This document shows positions 41,135 to 50,856 of a DNA stretch of 64,000 nucleotides, piece after piece. Under the pieces are notes generated by a model. That model ran no database searches, was not told the origin of the DNA, and saw only the letters and a program-made list of their open reading frames with translations. How positions within the stretch are numbered: position 1 is the stretch's first letter; every line of letters begins with the position of its first letter. Origin of the DNA: Faecalibacterium sp. I3-3-89 (GTDB lineage Bacteria > Bacillota > Clostridia > Oscillospirales > Ruminococcaceae); the NCBI RefSeq assembly GCF_023347275.1, contig NZ_CP094468.1:1302001-1366000 (forward strand). The letters run 5' to 3'. A program made the position numbers and the translations under genes.

Positions 41135-41875
41135 ATGGCAAAATACTATTGCATCCTCTTCGATGCGGACAATACGCTTCTGAATTTCGACGCTGCCGAA
41201 AGCAAGGCTCTGGCTGAAACGCTGGTGGAATATGGCATCGAGCCGGACGCCGAGACGGTGCAGACCTACCGCACCATCAACGAAGAGCTGTGGCGTCAGC
41301 TGGAAAAAGGCCAGATCCGCCGCGATAAGCTGATGGGGGAGCGTTTTACCCGCTTCCTCAAGGCCATCAATGCAGCAGGCGATGGCGTGGAGATGAACCG
41401 CTGCTACCTCGAGCGCCTGTCCACCCACCCCGACCTGATGACCTCCAATGTGCTGGATGTCCTCGGCGAGCTTTCGGAGGTGGCGACGCTGGCGGTCGTG
41501 ACCAACGGCTTCGAGAAGGTACAGAGCCGCCGGGTGGCAGAGTCGGGCATCCGGAACTACCTTGAGGACGTCTTTGTCTCTGAGAAGCTGGACAGCGAAA
41601 AGCCCAGTCGCCGCATCTTTGACGCCGCTCTTCGCGCACTGGGCGTGGAAAACCGGGAGCACGTTCTGGTGGTGGGCGACAGCCTCACCAGCGACATTCA
41701 GGGCGGCGTGAATGCAGGTCTTGACACCTGCTGGTTCAATCCCGGCCATGCGGAGAACCCGGGCAAGGTGACACCCACCTACGAGATCGCCTCACTGGAA
41801 GAGCTGTATCCTCTGGTGATGGAGCCGGAAGAGCTGGCGAACCTCGGCCTCAAGCACCGCCGCCATCAGCCGTAA
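41135..41875 (+). CDS. YjjG-family HAD nucleotidase
   Basis: A 246-residue HAD phosphatase of the YjjG (noncanonical pyrimidine nucleotidase) type: motif I is ILFDADNTLLNFDAAES, where Ala-Asn replaces the usual Val-Gly around the second aspartate, as in YjjG. Motif II is VVTNGFEKVQ, motif III SEKPSRRIFDAAL, motif IV VVGDSLTSDIQGG. Such enzymes dephosphorylate modified nucleotides and thymidine/uridine monophosphates. The gene lies 54 bp before the ABC-F gene. Confidence 0.85.
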   Translation: MAKYYCILFDADNTLLNFDAAESKALAETLVEYGIEPDAETVQTYRTINEELWRQLEKGQIRRDKLMGERFTRFLKAINAAGDGVEMNRCYLERLSTHPDLMTSNVLDVLGELSEVATLAVVTNGFEKVQSRRVAESGIRNYLEDVFVSEKLDSEKPSRRIFDAALRALGVENREHVLVVGDSLTSDIQGGVNAGLDTCWFNPGHAENPGKVTPTYEIASLEELYPLVMEPEELANLGLKHRRHQP

Positions 41876-41929
41876 CGGCGGCGGGACGTCCGTATCCACC
41901 CCTACTGGAAAAGAACACGGAAGATTATT

Positions 41930-43822
41930 ATGCTGATTCATTTGGAAAAACTCGGAAAGAGCTTTGGCGAAAAGGTCGTCCTGCACGACGTGAGCGCCAG
42001 TGTAGAAAAGGAAGACCGCATCGGCATCGTGGGTCAGAACGGCGCGGGCAAGACGACGCTCCTCAAGATCCTGACCGGCGTTTACACCGACTATGACGGG
42101 GAATTCAGTGTGACCCATGGCGTGACGCTGGGCTATCTGGAACAGAACGCAAAGCTTGACACGACACTTGATATTTACGGGGAGATGCGCTCTTCCTTTG
42201 CCCCTGTGCTGGACGCGATGGCCCAGATGCAGATCTTGGAAAAGAAGATGGCGGCCGCTCCAAATGACCCTTCGCTGCTGGAAAAGCACGATGCGCTGCA
42301 AAACGTCATCGACGCGGCCGACGGCTACAACATGGACGTCAACATCAAAAAGGTGCTGTCCGGCATGGGCTTTGCGCAGGATACATGGGGCAAGAACGTG
42401 GGCGTTCTGTCCGGCGGTGAGCTGACCCGTCTGCGTCTGGCAAAGCTCCTGCTGGAAAAGCCGGATGTCCTTATTCTGGACGAGCCGACCAACCACTTGG
42501 ATTTTGCCACGATGGAATGGCTGGAAAGCTATCTCAAGGGCTACTCTGGTGCGGTCCTTGTGGTCAGCCACGACCGCTATTTCCTCGACAATGTCTGTAC
42601 CAAGATCTGGGAGGTCTCCTTCCAGACCATGACCACCTATAAGGGCAACTTTTCGGCCTATCTGCCCCAAAAGGAAGCCGCTGACGCCCTGCGCCAGAAG
42701 CAGCACGACGCCGATGTGGCGCTGGCTGAAAAACTGCAGGACTACATCGACCGCAACCTCGTCCGCGCCTCCACCACCAAGATGGCCCAGAGCCGCCGCA
42801 AACAGCTGGAGAAGCTGGAGATCACAGAGGCTCCGCAGGACGAGACGAATCAGCTCAAATTCCGCTTCGAATACGACGTAGAACCGTGGAATGAGCTGGT
42901 GCTGCTCAAGAACCTGACCATCAAGATCGGCGACCGGACTCTGCTGGAACCCTTTACCTATACGGTCTGCCGCGGCCAGCGGCTCATCATTGCCGGACCC
43001 AATGGCGCGGGCAAGTCCACCCTGATGCAAGTGCTGGACGGCAAGCGCCGTCCCTCCGGCGGTATGGTGCGTCTGGGGACGGGCGCACGGCCCAGCATCT
43101 TTGCCCAGCAGCAGAACCGCATCGGCGCAGGCCGCGTCATCGACGTCATCTGGAACAAATACCCCCGAATGACCGAATTGGAAGTCCGCAGCCATCTGGC
43201 GAAGCTGGGCTTCCGGGGGGAGACGGTCTTCAAGCCCTGCGAAGCCCTGTCCGGCGGCGAGCTGGCCCGTCTGCGCTTCGCGGAGATCGTGCTGGAACGG
43301 CCGAATCTGCTTTTCCTCGACGAGCCGACCAACCACTTGGACATCTACACCCGCGAAAATCTGACCGAGGCGCTGATGGCCTACACCGGCACGCTGCTCC
43401 TCGTCACCCATGACCGTCATCTGATGAACAGTCTGGCCTGCCCCATCCTCTATCTTGAGGACGGCAAAGCGGTTATTTATCCCAGCTACGATGCCCTGAT
43501 GGGCCGCGCCGCTCCTGCCCCCGCGGCAGAGAAGAGCGGCGAGCCTGCTAAGGCAGGCTACGGCAAGGAACAGCGCCGCCGCCGGGCAGAGCTGCGCGCC
43601 AAGATCAAAGCCTGCGAGGACGAGATGGAGGCCTGCGGCGCCCGGGAAGTGGAGCTGGAAAACGAGATCAACTCACCGGAGGTCTACAACGACCCGCAGC
43701 TCCTGCGGGAAAAAAGCGACGAGCTGAGCGACCTGCGCTTCCATCAGGACGAGCTTTTTGCCGCGTGGGAAGCCGCTGTCGAGGAGCAGGAGCAATACGA
43801 GCAGTCCGCAGGCGAAGAATAA
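41930..43822 (+). CDS. ABC-F type ATPase (ribosome-associated)
   Basis: A 630-residue protein with two ABC domains and no membrane segment. First domain: Walker A GQNGAGKTT, signature LSGGELTRL, Walker B LILDEPTNHLDF. Second domain: GPNGAGKST, signature LSGGELARL, Walker B LFLDEPTNHLDI. Between them lies the helical linker (YIDRNLVRASTTKMAQSRRKQ) that enters the ribosomal E-site in this family. The C-terminal coiled coil (about 545-630) resembles that of Uup. ABC-F proteins modulate translation or confer resistance; the role here is unknown. Confidence 0.88.
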   Translation: MLIHLEKLGKSFGEKVVLHDVSASVEKEDRIGIVGQNGAGKTTLLKILTGVYTDYDGEFSVTHGVTLGYLEQNAKLDTTLDIYGEMRSSFAPVLDAMAQMQILEKKMAAAPNDPSLLEKHDALQNVIDAADGYNMDVNIKKVLSGMGFAQDTWGKNVGVLSGGELTRLRLAKLLLEKPDVLILDEPTNHLDFATMEWLESYLKGYSGAVLVVSHDRYFLDNVCTKIWEVSFQTMTTYKGNFSAYLPQKEAADALRQKQHDADVALAEKLQDYIDRNLVRASTTKMAQSRRKQLEKLEITEAPQDETNQLKFRFEYDVEPWNELVLLKNLTIKIGDRTLLEPFTYTVCRGQRLIIAGPNGAGKSTLMQVLDGKRRPSGGMVRLGTGARPSIFAQQQNRIGAGRVIDVIWNKYPRMTELEVRSHLAKLGFRGETVFKPCEALSGGELARLRFAEIVLERPNLLFLDEPTNHLDIYTRENLTEALMAYTGTLLLVTHDRHLMNSLACPILYLEDGKAVIYPSYDALMGRAAPAPAAEKSGEPAKAGYGKEQRRRRAELRAKIKACEDEMEACGAREVELENEINSPEVYNDPQLLREKSDELSDLRFHQDELFAAWEAAVEEQEQYEQSAGEE

Positions 43823-43847
43823 GCTGCGGCACAAAGGGGGAGAGCCA

Positions 43848-44387
43848 ATGGCAAACCGAGATCATGATCCGAAGAAAACACACGAGATCGCACTTTCTGG
43901 CCTGCTGTTTGCGCTGGCGATGGCCCTTTCCTTTCTCGAGGGCACGCTGGTCATCCCGGGCCTTGCGCCAGGCATGAAGCTGGGCCTTGCGAACATCGTG
44001 GTGATGTATGCACTGTTTTTCATGGGAGTGCGGCAGGCGTTGTATCTCGACTTGCTCAAGGCGCTGTTCGTCTTCCTCGTCTCCGGGGGAACGGCAGGCT
44101 TTCTCTCCCTCTGCGGCGGGCTGCTGTCCCTGCTGGTGATGTGGGTGCTTTACTATAAGCTCCCGTTCCAGCCCACATGGTTCATCCTGTCGGTCTGCGG
44201 CGCACTGGCCCACAACATCGGCCAGCTGCTCGGCGCAGGACTCATCCTGTCCTCGACGATGTCGCTCTATTATGCGCCGGTGATGCTGGTGCTGGGCCTT
44301 ATCATGGGCGCGCTCACATCCCTGACCCTCAAAGCCATCCTCCCCGCACTGGGGCGGCTGGGCTACAACACCCGGGAAAAGCGCTGA
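43848..44387 (+). CDS. Gx transporter family membrane protein
   Basis: A 179-residue protein with about five membrane segments and the Gx family motif (PGLAPGMKLGLANIVVMYALFF), long annotated as heptaprenyl diphosphate synthase component I. It is now seen as a small ECF-type membrane subunit or transporter of unknown substrate. The ATG at 43848 follows AGGGGGAG; the frame upstream runs through the ABC-F stop and is rejected. It follows the ABC-F gene by 25 bp, so the two are probably one operon. Confidence 0.82.
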   Translation: MANRDHDPKKTHEIALSGLLFALAMALSFLEGTLVIPGLAPGMKLGLANIVVMYALFFMGVRQALYLDLLKALFVFLVSGGTAGFLSLCGGLLSLLVMWVLYYKLPFQPTWFILSVCGALAHNIGQLLGAGLILSSTMSLYYAPVMLVLGLIMGALTSLTLKAILPALGRLGYNTREKR

Positions 44388-44391
44388 ACAG

Positions 44392-44420
44392 TTGCATCGA
44401 AAGAAGTTTTTCGCTATAAT
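44392..44420 (+). promoter_or_regulatory. Promoter of lon
   Basis: TTGCAT (44392-44397) and TATAAT (44415-44420), spacer 17 bp. In the leader, AGCCGCCCT and AGGGACGGCT (about 44451-44490) can pair just before the ribosome site. No CIRCE element is present. Confidence 0.75.
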
Positions 44421-44505
44421 AAAATGATAGATTTGATTTGACCCTACAAAAAAGCCGCCCTTATGGGTGACTCGCATCCGAGGGACGGCTGGGAGGTTTT
44501 GCACT

Positions 44506-46956
44506 ATGTCTGAAAAAGTTACGGTCAAGGTGGAGCGGAGCGTTCTCCATCTTCCGGCCATCGCCCTGCGCGGGCTGGTGGTCTTTCCCAACAATCTGCT
44601 CCACTTCGAGGTGGGCCGCGAGAAGAGCATCGCCGCCGTGGAGTGGGCCGTCAGCAACAACTCGGACGTCTTCCTTGTGGCGCAGAAGGAGATGAAGGTC
44701 GAAGAGCCTAAGTCCGCCGACCTCTATACTTATGGCGTCGTGGCCGAGGTCAAGCAGGTGATGCGGGTGTCGGACGACCTCGTCCGCATTCTGGTCGAAG
44801 GCAAGTACCGGGCCAAGCTCTCCGAGATGGAGGACGACGGCAGCTTCCTGCTGGCCACGGTCCGTCCGGCTCCGGTAAAGATGGCAAAGCCCGAGGAAAT
44901 GCCGGAGGCAGATGTCCTCGTCCGGAACGTCAAAAAGAGCTTCGACGAGCTTCTGGCGTTGAATCCCCATATCGGCAAGGATGTGGTATTTGCTATCACC
45001 ACCAGCACCGACCCTGCCTTCCTGTCGGAGTACATCCCGGCCAACCTCTTGTTCCGCTTCGAGGACAAGCAGGCCATTCTGGACGAAGGCACCCTGATGG
45101 GCCGTCTGCGCCTGCTCATCGAGAAGATGCACCGGGAGCGCCGGATGCTTGAGATCGACAAAGAGATCGCCCAGAAGGTGGACGAAGCGATGGACAAAAA
45201 CCAGCGCGACTACTACCTCCACGAGCAGCTCCACATGATCAGCGAGGAGCTGGGCGAGGACGACGACACCACCGCCGAAGCCGAGGAGTACCGCCGGAAG
45301 ATCACCGCTCTCCATCTGGACGAGGAACGGGAGAAGAAGCTCCTCAAAGAGGTGGACCGCCTCTCCAAGATGCAGAGCAGCAATCAGGAGGGCACGGTCA
45401 TCCGCACCTATCTGGATACCTGCCTCGACCTGCCATGGAACACCTTCACGGAGGATGATCTGGACATCGCCAAGGCCCAGCGGGTGCTGGATCGTGACCA
45501 CTACGGCCTGAAGAAGGTCAAGGACCGCATTCTCGAGGTGCTGGCTGTCCGTAAGCTGGCCCCGGACGTCAAAGGCCAGATCATCTGCCTCGTCGGCCCT
45601 CCGGGCGTCGGCAAGACCAGCATCGCCCGCTCCATCGCCGAAAGCCTGAACCGCAAGTATGTCCGCCTGAGCCTCGGCGGCGTGCGGGATGAGGCTGAGA
45701 TCCGCGGCCACCGCCGCACCTACATCGGCGCGATGCCCGGCAAGATCATCAGTGCGATGATCACCGCAAAAAGCTCGAATCCGCTGATGCTGCTGGATGA
45801 GATCGACAAGCTTGCCGGTGACTTCCGGGGCGACCCGGCCGCCGCTCTGCTGGAAGCCCTCGACCCCGAGCAGAACAGCACCTTCAACGACCACTTCATT
45901 GATATGCCGTTCGATTTGAGCCATGTGCTCTTTATCACCACGGCCAACGACCTCAGCGCCATCCCCGGCCCGCTGCGCGACCGCATGGACGTCATCGAGC
46001 TGCCCAGCTACACCCGGGTAGAAAAGTACAACATCGCCCGCAAGCATCTGGTGCCCAAGCAGCTGGATGCCTGCGGTCTGACCGGCAAGGTCGCCTTCTC
46101 CCAGAGCGCCCTCTACGGCATCATCGACGGCTATACCCGCGAGGCCGGCGTCCGCAATCTGGAGCGCACCATCACCAGCGTCCTGCGCAAGTGCGCCCGG
46201 AAGATCGCATCCGGCGAGGCGGAGAATGTCTCCGTCACCGGCACCAGCCTCGAAAAGCTGCTCGGTCCCCGGATGGTCAAGCCCGAGTTCCTGAACCGTA
46301 CCAATGCCATCGGCATCGCCAATGGTCTGGCATGGACCAGCATCGGCGGCGAGACTCTGCCCATCGAGGTGCAGGTCATCGACAACGGCAGCGGTAAGAT
46401 CACCGTTACCGGCTCTCTGGGCGATGTGATGAAGGAGAGCGCACAGCTGGCCATCACCTACGCCCGGGTCCATGCCGCTGAGTACGGCATCGACCCGGAG
46501 CGCCTCAAGAAGTGCGACCTGCACATCCATGCCCCCGAGGGCGCAGTGCCTAAGGACGGCCCCTCGGCCGGTGTCACTCTGACCACTGCTCTCATCTCCT
46601 GCCTGTCCGGCATCCCGGTGCGGGGTGATGTGGCCATGACCGGCGAGATCACCCTTCACGGCAATGTGCTGCCCATTGGCGGTCTGCGGGAGAAGAGCAT
46701 GGCGGCGTACCGCGAGGGGATGAAGACCGTCCTCATCCCGAAGGATAATCTGTCCGACCTGTACGAGGTGGACGACGAGGTCAAGAAGAACATCGAGTTC
46801 CTGCCCATGTCCAATCTGTCGCAGGTGCTCGCCGCCGCACTCCTCAAGCCAAAGACGGTATCGGCGGGCCATCCCCGTGCCAAGAAGGGAAAGCCCGCTG
46901 AGGCTGCGGCCCTGCCGCAGCCGACCGAAAAGCCGCAGACGGGCGCGGTCTGCTGA
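44506..46956 (+). CDS. lon: ATP-dependent Lon protease
   Basis: An 816-residue AAA+ serine protease. The N-terminal LON substrate domain starts with [15 protein letters not shown] (about residue 15). The AAA module has Walker [11 protein letters not shown], Walker [11 protein letters not shown] and sensor residues after. The C-terminal protease domain has the catalytic serine in DGPSAGVTL and the lysine in [16 protein letters not shown]. It degrades misfolded and regulatory proteins in the cytoplasm. The ATG at 44506 follows GGGAGG; it is transcribed with ysxC 18 bp downstream, the lon-ysxC order of Firmicutes. Confidence 0.97.
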   Translation: MSEKVTVKVERSVLHLPAIALRGLVVFPNNLLHFEVGREKSIAAVEWAVSNNSDVFLVAQKEMKVEEPKSADLYTYGVVAEVKQVMRVSDDLVRILVEGKYRAKLSEMEDDGSFLLATVRPAPVKMAKPEEMPEADVLVRNVKKSFDELLALNPHIGKDVVFAITTSTDPAFLSEYIPANLLFRFEDKQAILDEGTLMGRLRLLIEKMHRERRMLEIDKEIAQKVDEAMDKNQRDYYLHEQLHMISEELGEDDDTTAEAEEYRRKITALHLDEEREKKLLKEVDRLSKMQSSNQEGTVIRTYLDTCLDLPWNTFTEDDLDIAKAQRVLDRDHYGLKKVKDRILEVLAVRKLAPDVKGQIICLVGPPGVGKTSIARSIAESLNRKYVRLSLGGVRDEAEIRGHRRTYIGAMPGKIISAMITAKSSNPLMLLDEIDKLAGDFRGDPAAALLEALDPEQNSTFNDHFIDMPFDLSHVLFITTANDLSAIPGPLRDRMDVIELPSYTRVEKYNIARKHLVPKQLDACGLTGKVAFSQSALYGIIDGYTREAGVRNLERTITSVLRKCARKIASGEAENVSVTGTSLEKLLGPRMVKPEFLNRTNAIGIANGLAWTSIGGETLPIEVQVIDNGSGKITVTGSLGDVMKESAQLAITYARVHAAEYGIDPERLKKCDLHIHAPEGAVPKDGPSAGVTLTTALISCLSGIPVRGDVAMTGEITLHGNVLPIGGLREKSMAAYREGMKTVLIPKDNLSDLYEVDDEVKKNIEFLPMSNLSQVLAAALLKPKTVSAGHPRAKKGKPAEAAALPQPTEKPQTGAVC

Positions 46957-46974
46957 GACGAAAGGAACGCAGCT

Positions 46975-47589
46975 ATGAACTATAATAAAGCGGATTTCAT
47001 TGCAAGCTACGGCATCTCCAGCCAGCTGCCCGAGAGCGATCGCCCGGAGCTGAGTTTCTCCGGCCGCTCCAACGTGGGCAAGTCCAGCCTTATCAACAAG
47101 CTTTGCAGCCGTAAGAACCTCGCCCGCGTGTCCAGCACGCCGGGCAAGACAGCGACCATCAACTTCTACGCCGTGGACGACTGCTATTTCGTCGATCTGC
47201 CCGGCTACGGCTATGCCAAGGTGAGCAATGCGGATCGTGAGCGCTGGGATGACCTCATCAACAGCTACTTCGAGGCGCAGCGCCATCATACCCTGCTCGT
47301 CCAGCTCATCGACTGCCGCCACGCCCCCAGCGCCGACGATTTTCAGATGCTGCGTTACCTGCACTACCATAACATCCCCTTCGTCGTGGCGCTGACCAAG
47401 GCCGACAAGCTCAAGAAGAGCCAGCTGGCCAAGACGCAGGAGGAGTTCGAAACGCTCTGCCTGCCGTATGGCTGCCAGAAGGTCGTGCTGACCAGCGGCG
47501 AGAATGGCTATGGAATCCCGGAGCTGCAGGCAGTGCTGGATGCCGCCATCGCAGCCGAGTACAAAGAAAACGCAGAGGACGCGGAGTGA
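46975..47589 (+). CDS. ysxC: Ribosome biogenesis GTPase YsxC/EngB
   Basis: A 204-residue GTPase of the YihA/YsxC family needed for late 50S assembly. G1 GRSNVGKSS, G2/G3 region TPGKTATINFYAVDD and DLPGYGYA, G4 TKADK. The ATG is 18 bp after lon and the stop is 4 bp before the methyltransferase start. Confidence 0.97.
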   Translation: MNYNKADFIASYGISSQLPESDRPELSFSGRSNVGKSSLINKLCSRKNLARVSSTPGKTATINFYAVDDCYFVDLPGYGYAKVSNADRERWDDLINSYFEAQRHHTLLVQLIDCRHAPSADDFQMLRYLHYHNIPFVVALTKADKLKKSQLAKTQEEFETLCLPYGCQKVVLTSGENGYGIPELQAVLDAAIAAEYKENAEDAE

Positions 47590-47593
47590 CCCA

Positions 47594-48346
47594 ATGGCCT
47601 ACAACGAATTTGCTTATTTCTACGATGAGTTCAACGGTGAAGCGGATTATGATGCGCTCTATGCCCATATCCACAAGGAGTTGGATGCTCACGGGATCCG
47701 TGACGGCATCCTCGCCGACCTCGGCTGTGGGACAGGGGAGCTGACCCTGATGCTCACACAGGCGGGCTATGATATGATCGGCATCGACCAGTCAGAGGAA
47801 ATGCTCTGCGTCGTCCGGGACAAGGCCGAGCAGCTCGGTCTTTCCGGCGGGCTGCTTCTGCTGCGGCAGGATCTGCTCAAGCTTGACCTCTACGGCACCA
47901 TCCGGGGGGCAGTGTCTACCTTTGACACCTTCAATCATATCCCTGATCTGGACAAGGCCATCGCCAACGCCGGTTTCTTTATGGAAAAGGGCGGTGTTCT
48001 CCTGTTCGATATGAATACGCCCTATAAGCATCAGAACGTGCTGGGGGAGAACGTCTTCACCTTTGAGGAGGAGGACGCTTCCTGCGTCTGGCGCAACCAC
48101 TACAGCGCCGCCGACCGCCGCGTGGAGATCAGCGTGGACATCGACTACCGCGAGACGGGGGAACACTTCCACGAGCAGTTCTACGAGTACACCTACGACC
48201 TCGAGACCATTCGCACTGCGCTGGAAAAGCACGGCTTTGCGCTGGAGAGCGTCTGCGACGGCGAGAGCTTCGGCCCGCTGACCGATGAGAGCGAGCGCTA
48301 CTTCTTCTGTGCAGTCAAACAGTATACCCAACTGGAGGATAAATAA
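47594..48346 (+). CDS. Class I SAM-dependent methyltransferase
   Basis: A 250-residue methyltransferase. YDEFNGEADYDALYAHI at the start is typical; motif I for SAM is LADLGCGTGELTLML, with IDQSEEML as the acidic loop. The start 4 bp after ysxC and the spacing of 1 bp to hslO place it in the lon operon. The methylated substrate is unknown; some members of this family act in rRNA or small-molecule metabolism. Confidence 0.85.
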   Translation: MAYNEFAYFYDEFNGEADYDALYAHIHKELDAHGIRDGILADLGCGTGELTLMLTQAGYDMIGIDQSEEMLCVVRDKAEQLGLSGGLLLLRQDLLKLDLYGTIRGAVSTFDTFNHIPDLDKAIANAGFFMEKGGVLLFDMNTPYKHQNVLGENVFTFEEEDASCVWRNHYSAADRRVEISVDIDYRETGEHFHEQFYEYTYDLETIRTALEKHGFALESVCDGESFGPLTDESERYFFCAVKQYTQLEDK

Positions 48347-48347
48347 T

Positions 48348-49232
48348 ATGTCGAATCTGATCCGCGGCATTTCTGAGAACGGCGGTGTCGTGTTCTGTGG
48401 CGTGGACTCTACCGAGATCGTCCGCAAGGCGGAAAAGCTGCATACCACCAGCGCTACCTGCAGCGCGGCTCTGGGGCGTCTGCTCACCGGAGTGTCTCTG
48501 ATGGGCGCAATGCTCAAGGATGACGGCGATTCCATCACCCTGCGCGTGTCGGGCGGCGGCCCGGCGGGTGTCGTCATCGCCTGCACCGACGCACACGGCA
48601 ATGTAAAGGGCTGCATCGACCATCCGCTGGTCGAGCTTCCCGCAAAGGAGAACGGCCATCTGGATGTCGGCGGCGCCGTCGGAAAAGACGGTGTATTGAC
48701 GGTCATCCGGGACAACAAGCTCCAGAAGGAGCCAACCGTCGGTCAGGTACCGCTGGTGTCCGGCGAGATCGCCGAGGACATCACCAGCTATTATGCTTAC
48801 AGCGAGCAGATCCCCACGGTCTGTGCGCTGGGCGTTCTGGTGGACAAGGATCTGTCCATCGTCTGCGCGGGTGGCTATCTGCTGCAGCTCCTGCCGGGTG
48901 CGACCGATGCCGAGATCACCCGTCTGGAACAGAATATCGCCGCCATGCCCTCTGTCACCGAGATGCTCCACGCAGGGAAGACCCCGCAGGATATGATGGA
49001 GCTTGCAATGGCAGGCTTCGACCCGCAGGTCCTTGACACCCGCGAGGTGCAGTATCAGTGCGATTGCAGCGAGGAGCGCACGAAGAATATGCTTCTCAGC
49101 CTTGGCCGCAAAGAGCTGGAAAAGCTCCGGGACGAAGACCCCTGCTGCGAGGTGGTCTGTCATTTCTGCCACACCAAGTATGAGTTCGACCTGAACGAGC
49201 TTCTGGCAGAGACGACGCCGGACGAGAAATAG
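48348..49232 (+). CDS. hslO: Redox-regulated chaperone Hsp33
   Basis: A 294-residue Hsp33. The N-terminal domain has GGPAGVVIACTDAHGNVKG. The C-terminal redox switch has the zinc-binding cysteines as CDC (QCDCSEERTK, near residue 236) and CHFC (near 270). Under oxidative stress loss of zinc exposes the chaperone surface. It belongs to the same operon as lon and ysxC. Confidence 0.96.
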   Translation: MSNLIRGISENGGVVFCGVDSTEIVRKAEKLHTTSATCSAALGRLLTGVSLMGAMLKDDGDSITLRVSGGGPAGVVIACTDAHGNVKGCIDHPLVELPAKENGHLDVGGAVGKDGVLTVIRDNKLQKEPTVGQVPLVSGEIAEDITSYYAYSEQIPTVCALGVLVDKDLSIVCAGGYLLQLLPGATDAEITRLEQNIAAMPSVTEMLHAGKTPQDMMELAMAGFDPQVLDTREVQYQCDCSEERTKNMLLSLGRKELEKLRDEDPCCEVVCHFCHTKYEFDLNELLAETTPDEK

Positions 49233-49299
49233 ATGCTTCAAAAATCCATATTATAGAGCAGTTTGCATTTCTGATGTACAAGCAGGATCTGCGAACGGC

Positions 49300-49346
49300 A
49301 TACCGCATTGTCGGAGCGGAAGTGCTCTGGGCAGTGCGGTATTTTT
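49300..49346. terminator. Terminator of the lon-hslO operon
   Basis: ATACCGCATTG (49300-49310) pairs with CAGTGCGGTAT (49332-49342), with one G-T pair, followed by TTTTT. It lies between convergent transcripts. Confidence 0.85.
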
Positions 49347-50490
49347 ATTTGCAGATGTTTGCCACGATGGTATAAACGACTCGGTAGTGGAGCGTGCTTT
49401 CTTCGACAGAAACGTCTTCTTTGCGGGCCAGAAGCTCAAAATCGGGCCAATTTGCCTGTAAAGCTTGTTTGCTTTGCAGTCTTGCGATGGCCAGAGCCTG
49501 CTCCTCTGTCCGCTCCAGATCGACAACTTCTTTATAATAATAGCTCGTCTCTTCGATAAAACATGGAAAAGGGATGCCAAAAGCTTCCGGCTGGTCGTGC
49601 CGGATGACGGCCTTGGCCACAGATGTGGTGGGAACAGGATGAAGGGAGGACAGAGCGATCGACTGCCCATTCCAGAACAGCGTCCGGCGCACGGTCTGCC
49701 TGCCGGTGAGTTGCTCGGTGGGCAGTGTAAGAGCCGCTTCCTGCTCGTCTTCCCACTCGAACTGCGCCCGGACGATGCCTGCGGCAGGCTGAAAAATGAG
49801 CGTTCCGTCCCGTTCGGCGCGGGCAGTCCCGATGAGTCCCTGACCGGCTTCTACTGCCTGCCCGGGGACGACCAGCATCGTGCCGCTGACAAGGTTCGTG
49901 CTTACCACAGTGCCAGACACTTTGGCACGGAGACCGTGGAGTGTTCCGGCAGCAATGTCGGGCACAGGCTTTGCGACCGCTGCTTCTGCCACCAGCTTTC
50001 CTTTTGTAAAGTTGAGGCTTGCCCAAGAAAACTCGCCGCTCTGGAGCAGAGCGTATTCTCCGGCTGCGAGTTTGTCCTGCGTGACGACATTTCCCGGGAA
50101 AAGCCCGGTCTCCCATAGGACGACGGCGGCGCGCGCCTGCTGGCCGGGCGTCAGCCCCACCGGCTCGATGAACCAGACAAACCCTTGGAGCCAAAGCAGG
50201 AGCGGGAGAAAGACAAGACATCCTGCCCAAAGCCCTCGGCGCTGGAACAGAGGGCGGAGACGGAAAAAAAGACCGCAGCGCTTCTGGATGCGCAGCCGCA
50301 CCCGCCGCTTGCGGGCCAGAGCAGCCAGCTTTCGGTAATGCCATGCAGCGCACCGGGCCGAAAATCCGCCGGGCCGGGGGACGACATCTGAAAGGGGAAG
50401 ACTTCCGGCTGCGGCGGCCGTCAGCAGCCCTTCGGGATCACCATTCTGTGCGGAAAAGGAGATGCCTGCCCAGTGCTGGATCAGTTCCAT
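49345..50490 (-). CDS. yqfD: YqfD-like sporulation membrane protein
   Basis: A 381-residue protein of the YqfD family. A membrane segment lies near residues 85-110 (LWAGCLVFLPLLLWLQGFVWFIE), and the extracytoplasmic part has GTLHGLRAKVSGTVVSTNL and the C-terminal LDLERTEEQALAIARLQSKQAL-like region. In Bacillus it is a sporulation-stage IV/V membrane protein. The ATG at 50490 follows AGGAG by 9 nt; a longer frame to 50541 overlaps yqfC. It is downstream of yqfC, 11 bp apart. Confidence 0.85.
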   Translation of the reverse strand: MELIQHWAGISFSAQNGDPEGLLTAAAAGSLPLSDVVPRPGGFSARCAAWHYRKLAALARKRRVRLRIQKRCGLFFRLRPLFQRRGLWAGCLVFLPLLLWLQGFVWFIEPVGLTPGQQARAAVVLWETGLFPGNVVTQDKLAAGEYALLQSGEFSWASLNFTKGKLVAEAAVAKPVPDIAAGTLHGLRAKVSGTVVSTNLVSGTMLVVPGQAVEAGQGLIGTARAERDGTLIFQPAAGIVRAQFEWEDEQEAALTLPTEQLTGRQTVRRTLFWNGQSIALSSLHPVPTTSVAKAVIRHDQPEAFGIPFPCFIEETSYYYKEVVDLERTEEQALAIARLQSKQALQANWPDFELLARKEDVSVEESTLHYRVVYTIVANICK

Positions 50491-50501
50491 GATAAAAGCT
50501 C

Positions 50502-50789
50502 CTATTCTTTCGAGAAGTCCGTCCGAAGGATCTGCCCACAAAGGGTGAGCCGCCGGGCAGAGAGCGTTTCGATCTTCAAATCGTCGCCGTAAACGGTCAG
50601 GATGCCCCTGCCCAGCTCGAGGCAGAGCTTTCCTTCCTCATAGGAGAGGATGCGCCGGAACTGTTCGATCTCCATCCGTCCTCCGCACAGGTAAAACGAG
50701 GCCCGTCCGTAGAAGTTCTGGGGCGGCTGACGGAACAACCGCCGGAACCAGCCGCGCGGGGAGCATTTTTGCTTTCGTTTTCTTCCCAC
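50502..50789 (-). CDS. yqfC: YqfC-like sporulation protein
   Basis: A 95-residue YqfC family protein: PPQNFYGRASFYLCGG, then RRILSYEEGKLCLELGRGILTVYGDDLKIETLS, the typical core. It starts at a GTG at 50789 preceded by GGGAGGGAG. It is paired with yqfD, as in spore-forming Firmicutes. Confidence 0.85.
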   Translation of the reverse strand: MGRKRKQKCSPRGWFRRLFRQPPQNFYGRASFYLCGGRMEIEQFRRILSYEEGKLCLELGRGILTVYGDDLKIETLSARRLTLCGQILRTDFSKE

Positions 50790-50856
50790 GCTGCTCCCTC
50801 CCGCCGTGCAAAATGCTGCCAATTACCACATATATATGGAAATGGAGGGTGCGCAT

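Noticed and set aside
44421..44505. CIRCE (HrcA) element before lon
   Set aside because: The hairpin there does not match the CIRCE inverted repeat and overlaps a different leader structure.
44461..47370. A 969-codon open frame antisense to lon and ysxC
   Set aside because: It is a by-product of high GC at third codon positions of lon/ysxC; no ribosome site or recognisable product.
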